A stretch of 64,000 nt of DNA from Ciborinia camelliae (taxonomy: Eukaryota; Ascomycota; Leotiomycetes; Helotiales; Sclerotiniaceae), in contig JANPYM010000012.1 of NCBI GenBank assembly GCA_025890175.1, forward strand, positions 551,600 to 615,599, written 5' to 3'. Under the pieces are notes generated by a model. The model was not told where the DNA came from and searched no databases. It saw nothing but the letters and a program-made list of their open reading frames with translations. Of this stretch, positions 25,359 to 36,108 are shown in pieces. Each line of letters starts with the position of its first letter. Position 1 is the stretch's first letter. The translations under genes were made by a program, and so were the position numbers.

Positions 25359-27600
25359 TCCAGCATCCATATGTATATTTTTTTCTCAAACATTTCTTTG
25401 GGTGATGTTTCATACCATCCCTTATTAGAGGGACACATAGGAGTTGGGGTAGCTCGGCGGCTTGGCGGAGCGGGGCGGGACGGGGCGACGGAGTCAAGTT
25501 GGATCCCTCGAGAGATTATCTTATTACACGCGCGCGGGATGGGATGGGAAGACTTTCTGGGAAGGGACGTACGTACCAAAAAGCAGGAAAGATTTGGATG
25601 GTCACACACACACATACATACATAGGGTTGGTCTGCAGGTCACGAGGAACCCGGAATATATAAAATAAAATCCTTTTCCTTTGTACATGATAAGGTCGGT
25701 CGGTTGGGCGGGCAAAGGAGGAGGAGGCACTCGGATGGATGGATGGATGGATGGGTGGATAAATAGGGATAGGGATATGAACAATATGAGGAAAAGGACA
25801 AGGAAAATGAAAAGCACGAGTATGAGGATGAGATATGAGGTATGAGGTATTACCGCACGCCCAGATACCTACCTACCCATCTACCCACCTACCCATTTAC
25901 TGATAGGTTAGAAGTGTCGACTGTCGTCTGTCGTCTGTCGTCTGTCGCACTCATTCTGAGATCACTATCTACCTCATATTACCTACTTTACTTTACTACA
26001 CTACACTGGGTGGTTGTAGGTACCTATATAGATAGATAGATAGATAGACATCTCGAATTCCGAGATTTGATCTTGGATTTGGTTGGTTGGTGGGTAGGGA
26101 GGGAGGTAGGGAGGGAGGTGTGGATGGGGTTTGCGCCTGGCCTGGTCTGGTTTGCGCCTGGTCTGGTCTCGTCTGGGTGGCTTATATTTAGATATTTATT
26201 TAGATATTTAGGTACTAGGTACTTAGGTACTAGGTGCTAGGTGCTGGGTGCTGGGTATATAATAATGATCGATCTGTATTTTATTATGTAGTTTTTGTAT
26301 AGGTGTTTGTATAGTTACATGGTTATATTTATATTTCACATTTATGTAGTATAAGAAGAAATAAAACCAAATTAAATTAAATATAATGAAATTATAAATA
26401 CTCGAGTAATTCAATTCAATCCAAGTAGATGGTCGGCTGAGTTCTAGGTTTCTTGTATATGGGTAGGTAAGAAGGGATGGAGGGATGGAAATAATGTATT
26501 GGGAATGGGATTTTTGTTCTCGAGAGAATATCCATGTATGTAGCATATCCATCTATATCTATGTCCCTAGGTAGGATGTGTTGGAAGTCTGAAATTTGAA
26601 ATTAGAACTTGGGACATTTTCTTCTTGACAAATATATATATATATATATATATACATCCATCGATTCATTCAAGTAAACCCGCAAACCGCAAACCGCAAA
26701 GCACAATCCAAAATCTCCCACTCGCTCTTTCTGAATCTCAAATCAATGGAATGAATCATAGTTATGATTATGATCGCAATAGCCAGTCAGTGGTGCTCGG
26801 GATGTATGCATATGCACATCACAATCAGTGGCGCATATAATATCACAATCCAATGCCTAACTAGGTAGTAACCAACAACCACATCCAAGCAGCACCGAAG
26901 TATCTAGTAGGCTAGAAGAGAATCCATGCCCCTATGCACTATCAACAAGCATGAGATTGAGATTATTATTCTCAAATGCTCCCTTCTCCCGTCTTTCTCT
27001 TTTCCCCTTTTCAAAATCTAATACCCCTCCCCCAAACTTATCATCAACCCCCCCTCCTTCCCCCCCGCCTCCCAAACTAAACTCGTCGCCTTCCTTGCCG
27101 TCACTACACTCTTCTTTCTTTCTTTCTTTCATTCATAGCAAGATTGGTTTTACTTAATATTGGTTGAAGTGTATTGATATACCATAGCATAAGCTAATAT
27201 GGAAAACCCTACCTTACCGTAAGAGAATATCTCCAGGAGATTAACCGGTAAAAAAAAGGGGGATATAATCCATTACACCTTATTAACTTTCCCACGCAAA
27301 TCACTTGATCCACCATATTTCCCCATCCCCATCCTCACAGGTCCCGGTGCCCAAAACACGTTCTTCCAACCCGGGATCACTATAGATAATTTTCGCATTC
27401 GCTTGCCCCAACGACTACGTCATCACTTCCAAGTCAAACTCCATTTGATTTTCTTTATCGAAGAGCTATTGTTCGGGAAAGATATGATAGTCTCTATCTA
27501 TTGGATACACTGACTACCGCGGATGAAATGTCAATCTTATCTTATTGTAAAGGTTATGGAATATTAAGGGGACTGACCGGTTGTTAGTGAGATTTATGGG
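25359..27600. other. Intergenic, simple-repeat rich
   Basis: About 2.2 kb with no supported gene. It holds GGATG runs near 25735-25760, a GTCTGTC repeat near 25925-25946, GATA runs near 26030-26046 and an alternating AT run at 26634-26653. The open frame 26932-27132 (-) is a C/T-rich low-complexity stretch read as Gly/Glu. Confidence 0.6.
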
Positions 27601-27603
27601 TGT

Positions 27604-28045
27604 ATGTTTTCTGCCAGCCAGATTATAGAGTTGGGTGAGAAGATTGGAGGTATGAAATACTCTATTTGTTTGTTTTGTTTGCTTGTTGTAGAGAAGAATG
27701 GGATGAGTAGTTTGGGAATAAACATAGGTGGAAAATTCGACATGACATTGGGTTGTAAAGGAAGAAGATCTCCGTGTAGGCAATATTAGATATAGGTATT
27801 GAATCATTATGGCTTCCAATGATGAAAATTCGTAACATTCTTTTGGGACAGGCGGAGAGGTTTTCGAAGATGCTTCTTATGGGGACGCTTGTTACGGGAC
27901 TTCATGATGGGTGGAATCGATTGGTGCCGGAGTATAAGTTTGTGGATGTTGAGGAATGACTTAGGGGGCGCTGGGCGGGGATTGCTTAGGATGTGATGAA
28001 GGAGGATGAGGGGAGAAGGAAGGATTTTGTTTATGTAGAGTAGTT
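27604..28045 (+). pseudogene. Probable gene relic, family unknown
   Basis: Several protein-like pieces lie on the plus strand but do not join into one frame. The first, IIELGEKIGG, could be spliced over a GTATGA...TTGTAG intron to EKNGMSSLGINIGGKFDMTL and then reaches a stop at 27787-27789. A second piece, from the ATG at 27822, reads QAERFSKMLLMGTLVTGLHD then GWNRLVPEYKFVDVEE and stop at about 27959. A third piece in another frame, MKEDEGRRKDFVYVE, follows near 28000-28045. Three short segments with ordinary coding character in different frames suggest a decayed or wrongly modelled gene. I do not recognise the family. It could instead be a real gene with introns I failed to place. Confidence 0.35.
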
Positions 28046-29362
28046 TTTGGATTGGGGAATTGGATGTGAAGAGAATCTCTACCATGGCGAACGTATCACA
28101 AGCTAGGTAGTAAATTGGCTGATTAGCGATATCATGACTCGGAAAGAATGATTGTTTAACATAATCTGAAATGGTCGAAAGTTCAATGGGGATTCGAAAC
28201 AGTAGTTGGATGACCCCAGCAAAATATCCACGCGCTCTGGAGATATCTATTGCGGATATTGATAGGGTTGCGAAGATTGAATGAAGTTGGTCTGGCTACA
28301 TACAACATCATATCTGGTCTCTATGGTTGCTTGGATGATGATAAGATTTTGCATGCATCCTTTCGAAAGTATTGACTCTATACAAGCTTCAATGGAGTGA
28401 TACAAGACCACGAGTGAAGCAGGTTATTGACTCCAGAGAAATCACACATGCTAGTTCAAGGATAGGCGGTATTGCTTCAAGAAATTAAAAGCTATTCATG
28501 TTCTCTACGGACTAGTATAGTAAAAGTTGCACCCTCCTGCCACCTAGGCAATATGTCACTTGAGCGAGTGTAGACTTCTCAACATCCCAAGCTATCTTTC
28601 AGACCTACCTGTGCCTGGGAAGGAAAGAACATCACCAGCATTACAATATGCATGATGCCTCCAATCCAAGCTGACCACCGTCATACATTATAAATCGGTA
28701 CATTGAGATGAAGCCACGCCACAATTCTGCAGAGGTATCTCCGATGCCTACCAAACCTTATATGCTATCCAACATCGTAAAAAATCTGTGTCTCGACAAT
28801 TGCTTCTTAAAAGGGAATTATTCTATTTCAAGGTCAGTTATAGATCATGAATAGCTATGCGGTATCATGAAAAGGTAGCAACCGAGAAGATTAATCAGAT
28901 GTTCAGTTAGTTCATCGTCCCCTCCGCAGAGGGTCCTAAAACAAGAGGTACCAGAAAATAGTAAAAATGAAATATCATCATTGTATCTTCTCGGTCGGGT
29001 GTGAATAGAGAGGGGCTTTCCTTACATTTGAATAATTATGTGACTCAATTCGCTATTCCCAAATAGAAAGATACATGTTGCCGTCAATCAAATGCGACAA
29101 ATTGGTTGTTGCTTTTCTTGCCACATAAAAATGACTGTTGCTGTTTAAAAAAAAGTCATGGACTCAAGAAATTTCTTATGATGCTCAGATATACGCTAAT
29201 CTTATTTGGGTCTAGTACAGAGATCTTAGCTCTACCCTACGCTAAGCGAACAACAATCCACACTAAGATAATTTTGCGACGACGAACTTTTTGAAATCTT
29301 CAACACCTCTCGACAATCTCAATCTAACGACCAGTTTAATCACCGTCGACAAAACCGCAAAA
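28046..29362. other. Intergenic, upstream of RPS13
   Basis: About 1.3 kb of AT-rich sequence without open frames of note. The last few hundred bases should be the promoter and 5' leader of the ribosomal protein gene; a pyrimidine-rich stretch is not prominent. Confidence 0.55.
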
Positions 29363-30088
29363 ATGGGTCGTCTTCACTCCAACGGAAAGGGAATATCTTC
29401 CTCTGCTCTCCCATACTCCCGCGCTCCTGCTTCATGGCTTAAGACCACCCCAGAGCAAGTCGTTGACCAAATCTGCAAGCTTGCCAAGAAGGGTGCCGCT
29501 CCTTCCCAAATCGGTGTCGTCTTGAGAGATTCTCACGGTATTGCTCAAGTCAAGGTTGTTACTGGTATGTAAATTTCTACGCTATATAATTGATGTGGTT
29601 AAACTTTTGGTTATGTGGAATGCGAGGCTAACATTTTTACTCTGATAGGTAACAAGATTCTTAGAATCCTCAAGTCCAACGGTACGATATCCAATATTAC
29701 ATGAATACTTCATATTTGCCATCATTGGATCATAGTACATCCATGATGTGTGAAATTGAATCTTTACATACGCCTCTGCTTGGTCATAGACTGACAGAGT
29801 GATAAAATAGGCCTTGCCCCAGAGATCCCAGAGGATCTCTACATGTTGATCAAGAAGGTATGTCTCTTTCTAATCCCCAGAGCTAATTGAATCATATTAA
29901 CATATCAAATTTAGGCCGTCGCTGTCCGCAAGCATCTTGAGCGTAACCGCAAGGACAAGGACTCCAAGTTCCGTTTGATTCTCATCGAATCCCGTATCCA
30001 CCGTCTCTCCCGTTACTACAAGACCGTCGGTGTTCTCCCACCAACCTGGAGATACGAGAGTGCCACTGCCAGCACCATGGTCGCATAA
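29363..30088 (+). CDS. RPS13: 40S ribosomal protein uS15 (S13)
   Basis: This is a component of the small ribosomal subunit that binds 18S rRNA in the central domain. Exons are 29363-29564, 29649-29681, 29811-29857 and 29915-30088, giving 151 residues, exactly the eukaryotic length. The start [20 protein letters not shown] and the end [20 protein letters not shown] are near-invariant in eukaryotes, as is [20 protein letters not shown] in the first exon. The second exon is only 33 bases. Splice signals are GTATGT, GTACGA and GTATGT donors with TAG acceptors. This is a single-copy housekeeping gene and gives a reliable anchor for comparing the region with related genomes. Confidence 0.98.
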
Positions 30089-30357
30089 AAAGTTTCACCA
30101 TAACAAAATGGATATGGAGTTGGGGTGTGGACATATTTGCATCACGGATTATACTACTTTCCTGAGAAGGAGTAGTTCTATAGTAGTATGAAAACTACAT
30201 AGCAAATGAAATATTAAGAAACACATTCAGCCTCAGTTTTATCCCCAACTATTACCTCATTTTTGTGACGCGATTTTGTCAAAAATAAACTCCTTGACGC
30301 CCAAATTCTTGAAATGCTTTTTATGTGCCATCGGGTATAACTAGACTCCATCCATTA

Positions 30358-31186
30358 TTAATTCCCAGCCTCCAACTCCTTAGATTTTGACAATAAAAAC
30401 TCCCCCAATACTCGCAAAGGATCTTTTGGTCTATTGAAAAATAATTGTTAGCACGTACCCGCCATGAGGCCCTCCAATCGGCCAACAGATACCAGGTACA
30501 TACTGCTCCTTAGCCAACAACTTCATGCCTTCCAGTAAACTTCCCGTAACAGTCTGATTCAAATACACTCGCGCCGGCGCTCCATGTACACTTGCTTCGG
30601 TCGGTAACGATGGCCCCGTATCCGGATGTTGACTCGTAGCTCTGGATGAATTCTCCGCATTCCCATTTACCTTCGGTACCGGAGTGCTTGTGCGGGCAGG
30701 AACCGGAACCGGAGAAGCTGTATCGCGATTGATATTCGCAGTAGAAGTAGAACTAGACTGATGTGTAGGCGGCAAGATTGGTGAATGGGTTTGAGTATTT
30801 GGTGGAAGAATTGCGGCGGCAGGAGACTGTGATGGGGATGTATGAGTAAGTATTTCTACTGCAGTGGACAGCCGCGAGAGAAATTGGCCAATTGAAGGAT
30901 AGGATGATGGAGGTACAGGAGGAACAGGAGGAACTGCAGGAACAGGAGGGACGGGGTCTGGGGGAAGTATAAGGCATACTGCAGGTCTATGAAGAGGGAC
31001 ATCCTCCATAACCACATCTCGCGTGGCTCCAGGCATTTGGAGGACACTGGAGTTGGTGGATGCGGGGGGTGTTGCGGAATGCGATTGGGTTTGCATGGCG
31101 TGCTGATAGGTGTGGGTGGCGGCGCTGATGCTGGGGGTAATGTTGGGGTTTGTTTCGGGGGAGGAAGGAGTCTCGGGTTGGGACAT
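30358..31186 (-). CDS. SDC1: COMPASS subunit Sdc1, Dpy-30 motif
   Basis: Sdc1 is a small subunit of the Set1/COMPASS complex, which methylates histone H3 lysine 4. Its Dpy-30 motif dimerises and docks on the Ash2/Bre2 subunit. Exons 31186-30504 and 30430-30358 give 251 residues. The Dpy-30 motif is split by the intron: YLNQTVTGSLLEGMKLLAKE in the first exon continues Q-PKDPLRVLGEFLLSKSKE in the second. Residues 1-200 are Ser/Thr/Pro-rich and probably disordered, with a PVPPVPAVPP run. This tail is much longer than in yeast Sdc1 but similar tails occur in other filamentous fungi. The start at 31186 (MSQPETPSS) is the first ATG in frame; the frame stays open further upstream but only with a TTG at 31294. 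The gene is divergent from FAN1. Confidence 0.92.
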
Positions 31187-31483
31187 ACTGAAAGTGGAGA
31201 TCGCGTATGGGTGGGTTGGAGCTTGGTGGGTGGGTAGGATTGGAGTTATGAAGAGTTGTGTGAAGGGTTCTGGCTTTATGATTGGGTTATGCAATCCTTT
31301 GGGAAATATTTACTTTCTGCCAAAGGCGGTGAGAGATCTACGGTCCCGTGCTCAGGTGTTTGAGTTCGTGTATCATATTTGCCGACGCGCAAAAGCGCGA
31401 GCACCGGACATGCTCTTGCCATGAAATTATATAAATGATATAAACATGTATGAACGCTTTCTTTGTTCATAATTTTCTGTATA
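31187..31483. promoter_or_regulatory. Shared promoter of divergent SDC1 and FAN1
   Basis: 297 bases separate the two start codons, so both genes must be driven from this short interval. Part of it is open in the SDC1 frame without an ATG. No specific factor site is claimed. Confidence 0.65.
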
Positions 31484-34294
31484 ATGGTACTCGAAGATCT
31501 AAAGAACACCAATCATAACGTTATGTTAGGTCAACGAATTCAACGTAAGATACCGCAGGACTTTAAGGATAAGTTATTGCCACCCTCCAAACGTCTGAAA
31601 ACAGCAGAGAGTACAGACGTCGAAGATCTTAGTTCTCGCTGTCCTTCTGATGAGGAAGAAGAATTACCTTTATCCCCACGAAGTCGAAGTCCAATTCATC
31701 GAAGAAGAACAGAAATTCCTGATTCGGAAGATGATGAAGGGGAGGATGATTCGGATCAAAATGTAGCTCCCATCGTGACGGAATTGGAAAGTGCATTACC
31801 ACCGGTTGATATTGATAAGAATGCAATTGCCAAATATGAAGCAATGCGTGCTGAGGATGACAATCTTCCCGATGATCTTAAGTCGAGATTAAATCAGAGA
31901 ACTTGGACGAGGGGTAAGAGTAGTATCTACAGTGATGCTTTCAACCTTGCACTGGAAACTGTGTTGGAAGATGAAGGGCATCTATTTGATGAAAAAGAAA
32001 TGGAGGTCTTTAAGCAATGGAGAGAGTTAGATTATGAGGCTCAGTATTTGTAAAGCGCGATTCCCATGTCCCAGTTACGATTTCTCGAGGGCTAATGAAG
32101 ATAGGTATGTACGTCTTTTCTTGCGAAAAACTTCAGCATGGCATCGTATCAATCGTTTGGGCTATCATGGTGATTTAACGGACGTTCCAGCATCCTCGAA
32201 AGTTCTGCAGTCTACTCGAGAATTACCAGAATCTACAGCCACGATTCAAGCCAATCCAGCGGAATTGAGACCTCCTGAAGGAACCGTTCTCGAAAACTCG
32301 TTTACTTTTGCTGATTCCTCAGGAGATCAGATTAAAACTTTAGATCAGGCACTATCCCTACTGACTCTAGATGAACTCAAGGCCCTCGCAAAGGAACTCA
32401 AAGTTCAAGGGAAAAATAAAGCTGATATCCTAAAAGCACTCCGTGAAACAAGTCAACGTCAGACCGGCCTCGGTTATGTTGGTCTAAAAAGGGCCGACAG
32501 TGCTTCAAGATCAAAACCAACCACTCCAGATGGATCAATTCCGGAAGAAGAAGATGATAGTCTTGATCATGTGAACAGAGATGTTCATTTCTTCAGAAAG
32601 ATCATGGCTACGACAGGACCATGTATACGACTTTCCCTACCAGCTTTAAACTTATTCGAGCGAGTTCATCTTGTCTTCTATAGGTCAACTGAATGGACTG
32701 ATAAATCTCTAACCACCATTATTCTTGCCAGAATCTCCCGCCGCAATTTTCCCTCATATATCGTCTCTAGATCCACCAATATCTTCCCATCACGATGTGC
32801 CCTCCTCGAGTTCGAATCCTCGATTCGAACTCAGTTCCACGTCGATAACATCCTCGAAAATGGTAACCCAGGTAAATCAGGACTTGAACAAGTAATGGAA
32901 ATCTTCGAGCAGGTATATCCCCGCTGGAAAATTCTCCTAGCAGAAGAACAACGCAAAGAAGATCTCATCTATGAAAGTGGAGAGGGAGCCTACCTTCGTC
33001 GCTTCTCTCCTGCTTGGGTATACACGCGAATCATGCACAAGGCCCTATATGTCCTTGGCCGTTTCAAACATCATGAAAGAGAACACGCATTACTCTCCGA
33101 ACTTCTCAGCCAAAAACTCTTCCATTCCGCCAGGAGAGGTGCATGGTATCAACGAAAAGCCCTCCTAGAAGAACATTACATGTATACCCTAAAACCACCG
33201 TCCGAGGTCAATGATATCGAACAGCAAAAACGCCACTGGAAACGCATATCGCTTAAAACCTGTGAACAAGGACTTCAGGATAGATATTGCCATACAATCT
33301 ACCACTATGATCTCCAAAAGCGAATCCGCAAACTCGAGAAGAATCTCAAGATCCCCAAGAGAGAAAAACATGATTTCGACCACGCAGTCCTTACAAAACC
33401 CATCGAGGTAACAGTCCAAGGAATCCAAATCAAAAAACAATATCTAACCCCCACCACCTTGCGTCGCCGTGCCAGCGCCCCAAACGGCATCGAGGAGCGC
33501 CAACGCAGTACAAAAACACTTTGGGTGGATGAATATGAAGGAGATGGGGCATCAGAATGTTCCGTCGAGGAATTATGCCTCAGTTATTATCGAAGCCAGG
33601 GACTCAAGGGATATCATTCCGAGGGTGGCATCCTCCGCACCCTCTTCGCGTATCTATTCTTCGACATCTTATTTCTCTACATCCCCAACGTCTTCCAGAC
33701 GGCATACCAAACCTGTCCCTTGGATCTACACACCGATGCGTTCTGCTTAGCCAGAGCATCGGAGATCAATCATCGCATCGTCGAGATTGAAAATGGGCAG
33801 GCGGCGGATCTCATCAGAGGGGTGTGGGAGCGAGAGGCGGAGCGAAAACCTTGTGTCGTGGGGTTGAGGTGGGAATTTGACGTCTGCGATTTATTGCAGA
33901 TCGTGGAGTGTTTTGGGGGCACGGGGTTGGGGAGGGTGATGAGGGTTATGGCGGAGGAATATAGGGTTAGGGGGGTGGGGTGCCGGATTTGTTTTTGTGG
34001 GATTTTGGGGGTGAGGATGAGGTGAAGAAGGAAGAAGAAGATAAAGGAAAGGATGTCAAGGAAAAGGAAAAAGAAAAAGAAGAGAAACCCAAACAACAGA
34101 AGGTGAAGAGAGAGAATGAGAGGCCAACCCAGAGGCAGCGGAGGAAAGAAGTTCGATTCGTCGAAGTCAAGAGCGAGAATGATCGATTGAGTGATACGCA
34201 GCGCATGTGGATCCATGTCTTGATGGGAGCGGGCATTCGGGTCGAGTTATGCAATGTGGTTGCTAAGGAAGTTAGGGTTCTTGACGCGGAGTGA
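31484..34294 (+). CDS. FAN1: FAN1-type structure-specific nuclease with a frame break
   Basis: FAN1 is a 5' flap endonuclease/exonuclease acting in interstrand crosslink repair. Exon 1 is 31484-32049, an intron (GTAAAG to GATAG) is 32050-32104, and exon 2 starts at 32105 and continues the frame as QYLYVRLFLRKTSAWHRINR. A SAP-like DNA-binding motif lies near residues 265-305 (LLTLDELKALAKELKVQGKN). A helical repeat middle follows, then a VRR-NUC domain from about residue 680 (GGILRTLFAYLFFDILFLY). After RVRGVG at 33963-33980 the frame runs into CRICFCG and stops at 34022-34024. The conserved nuclease end, PDLFLWDFG and then VRFVEVKSENDRLSDTQRMW, is in the next frame through 34292-34294. One missing G in the GGGG run at 33977-33980 would explain this. 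It may be a sequencing error or a real inactivating indel. A Lys/Glu-rich insertion lies between PD and EVK. Confidence 0.9.
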
Positions 34295-36108
34295 AAGTCT
34301 GGGTTGGGTTTGGTTGGACGCCCTGCTCAGTTAGTAGGTATCATTTGATTTGATTTGATCCAATCCGTTCAACCTGGTTGGTCTATTGAGAATATACATA
34401 TACATATATATATACCTACCTAGGTACCTATATATACATAAGAAAGCTTTAATTTACATCTAAACACACACATTACAAGTGCTCCCTCGCTCCTTCCACT
34501 TCATCCACTTCATCCCCTCTTTCTCATCCCCTTCCCTTTCCCCCTATATCATACATCATGCATACCAATACCAATACCAATACCAATACCAATACCAATA
34601 CCAATACCAATACCAATACCAATACCAATACCAATACCAATACCAATACCAATACCAATACCAATACCAATACCAATACCAATACCAATACCAATACCAA
34701 TACCAATACCAATACCAATACCAATACCAATACCAATACCAATACCAATACCAATACCAATACCAATACCAATACCAATACCAATACCAATACCAATACC
34801 AATACAGCCCGCCTCCACCACCCCCCAAAAATCCTCTTCCCCGATAATTCATCCGAATATTCGTCTAATCCAATCCAAACCCTTCCAATCCATCCAATCC
34901 AATCCAAACCCTTCCAATCCAATCCACATAAACCATAACATAAAGGTATAAATCCTCCAGGTTCCATCATACATACCATCCATCCACCCATCCCCCTCCC
35001 CTCTCCATCATTTATATTCCAGCCCCAGGTCCAAATCCAAATCCAAACCCAGATCCCGATCCCAACCCCGATCCAAACCCGATCCAACCAAACCCGATCC
35101 AACCAAACCCAACTTAAGCCACCGGTGGGACGAGAACGCATAGAGAGAGCATCAAGTAGAGAACAAGATAAAGAACAAGATCAAGATCAAGATCTTGAAT
35201 AAATAAAATCATAAAATCATAAATCATAAGTAACACTGATCGGACAACGAAGAAGTAAATAAGTCACTCATCATGTACCACACAATCTTAATATAATTAT
35301 ATGTTTTTTTTATTTTCTTCTTCTTCTTCTTCTTCCCTCCCACACCTCCTCATCCATCCCCCTTGTCCACCCTTTCCTCGCATACCTCCCATCCTTTCCC
35401 AAATCAAAGCTGGCATTACCGCATGCCTCGAGTTTCAGCGTCGTGCTGTAACACAAGGAAAGCGTCAGTTTGCAGCAGTCTCTTAGCTCTCCTGCCACTC
35501 TTCCACTACATCCCAAAAAAGAAAAAGAGCAAAAGGGAAAGGGAAAAAAGCTATAACTGTACGACATTACTAGCCTGACTGTTCCTCTCCACTTTCGCTG
35601 TTCCTCACGCGAAATGAAGACAAAACATCCATACATAAGGCTCATAGCCGCTCAAAAGATTTCTAGATCTGCTTCAGCAATTCTAGCTAGCTATTCATCA
35701 AAAATCTCCATTCCACGCTAATTCAAGGTCTCGCAGCCTTTGTGACGGTGACCGCAGGTTGTGTTGATTTTTATCTTTGTACAAAGTAGGTAACGAGAAA
35801 AATATTCGAGTTGTGTTGTAATATGTCGGAAGAGCTTTTGGTGTAAAAAACATTAAGCCTTGCTGTAATGCGGGAAATAGAAGGAAACTGGTAACGCCAC
35901 CGGATCTGCAATATTGCCGAAAATTAAGGATGCAAAGCGGATCGCTCCACGGAGCAATAGAGGTATCGCTTTGATATGTAAAACTCCAAATGGGTATGCT
36001 GAAACAATGAACAATGAAAGAAAAAATAAGAAAGGCATATTAGCCTATCCAGAACGCCTTAAAACCAAGCCCCCTCAATCCCATTTGCGCCATCGTAATA
36101 CTGTCGTT
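34295..36108. other. Intergenic between convergent FAN1 and RAX2
   Basis: The 3' flanks of two convergent genes. It holds the long hexanucleotide array at 34563-34805, CAATC/CCAAAC pentamer-hexamer runs at 34868-34925 and 35025-35110, and a CTT run near 35318-35335. The several long open frames here are all translations of these repeats. No gene is supported. Confidence 0.7.
34563..34805. repeat. (TACCAA)n hexanucleotide microsatellite, about 40 copies
   Basis: An uninterrupted hexamer array of about 243 bases with no visible unit variant. It lies about 270 bases after the FAN1 stop, in a region where transcripts of FAN1 and RAX2 converge. Because six is a multiple of three, all six frames stay open and give long Tyr-Gln, Asn-Thr, Val-Leu, Gly-Ile or Trp-Tyr dipeptide frames that are not genes. 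Confidence 0.97.

Noticed and set aside
26932..27132. Gly/Glu-rich minus-strand open frame
   Set aside because: Low-complexity C/T-rich DNA without coding character.
31187..31294. Longer N-terminus for SDC1 starting at 31294
   Set aside because: The upstream start would be a TTG; the first ATG in frame is at 31186.
32050..32104. Stop codon interrupting FAN1 near residue 190
   Set aside because: A proper 55-base intron with matching phase restores the conserved QYLYVRLFLRKTSAWHR.
34479..35141. Five long open frames on both strands
   Set aside because: All are translations of the TACCAA array and its flanking CAATCC repeats; a six-base unit keeps every frame open.
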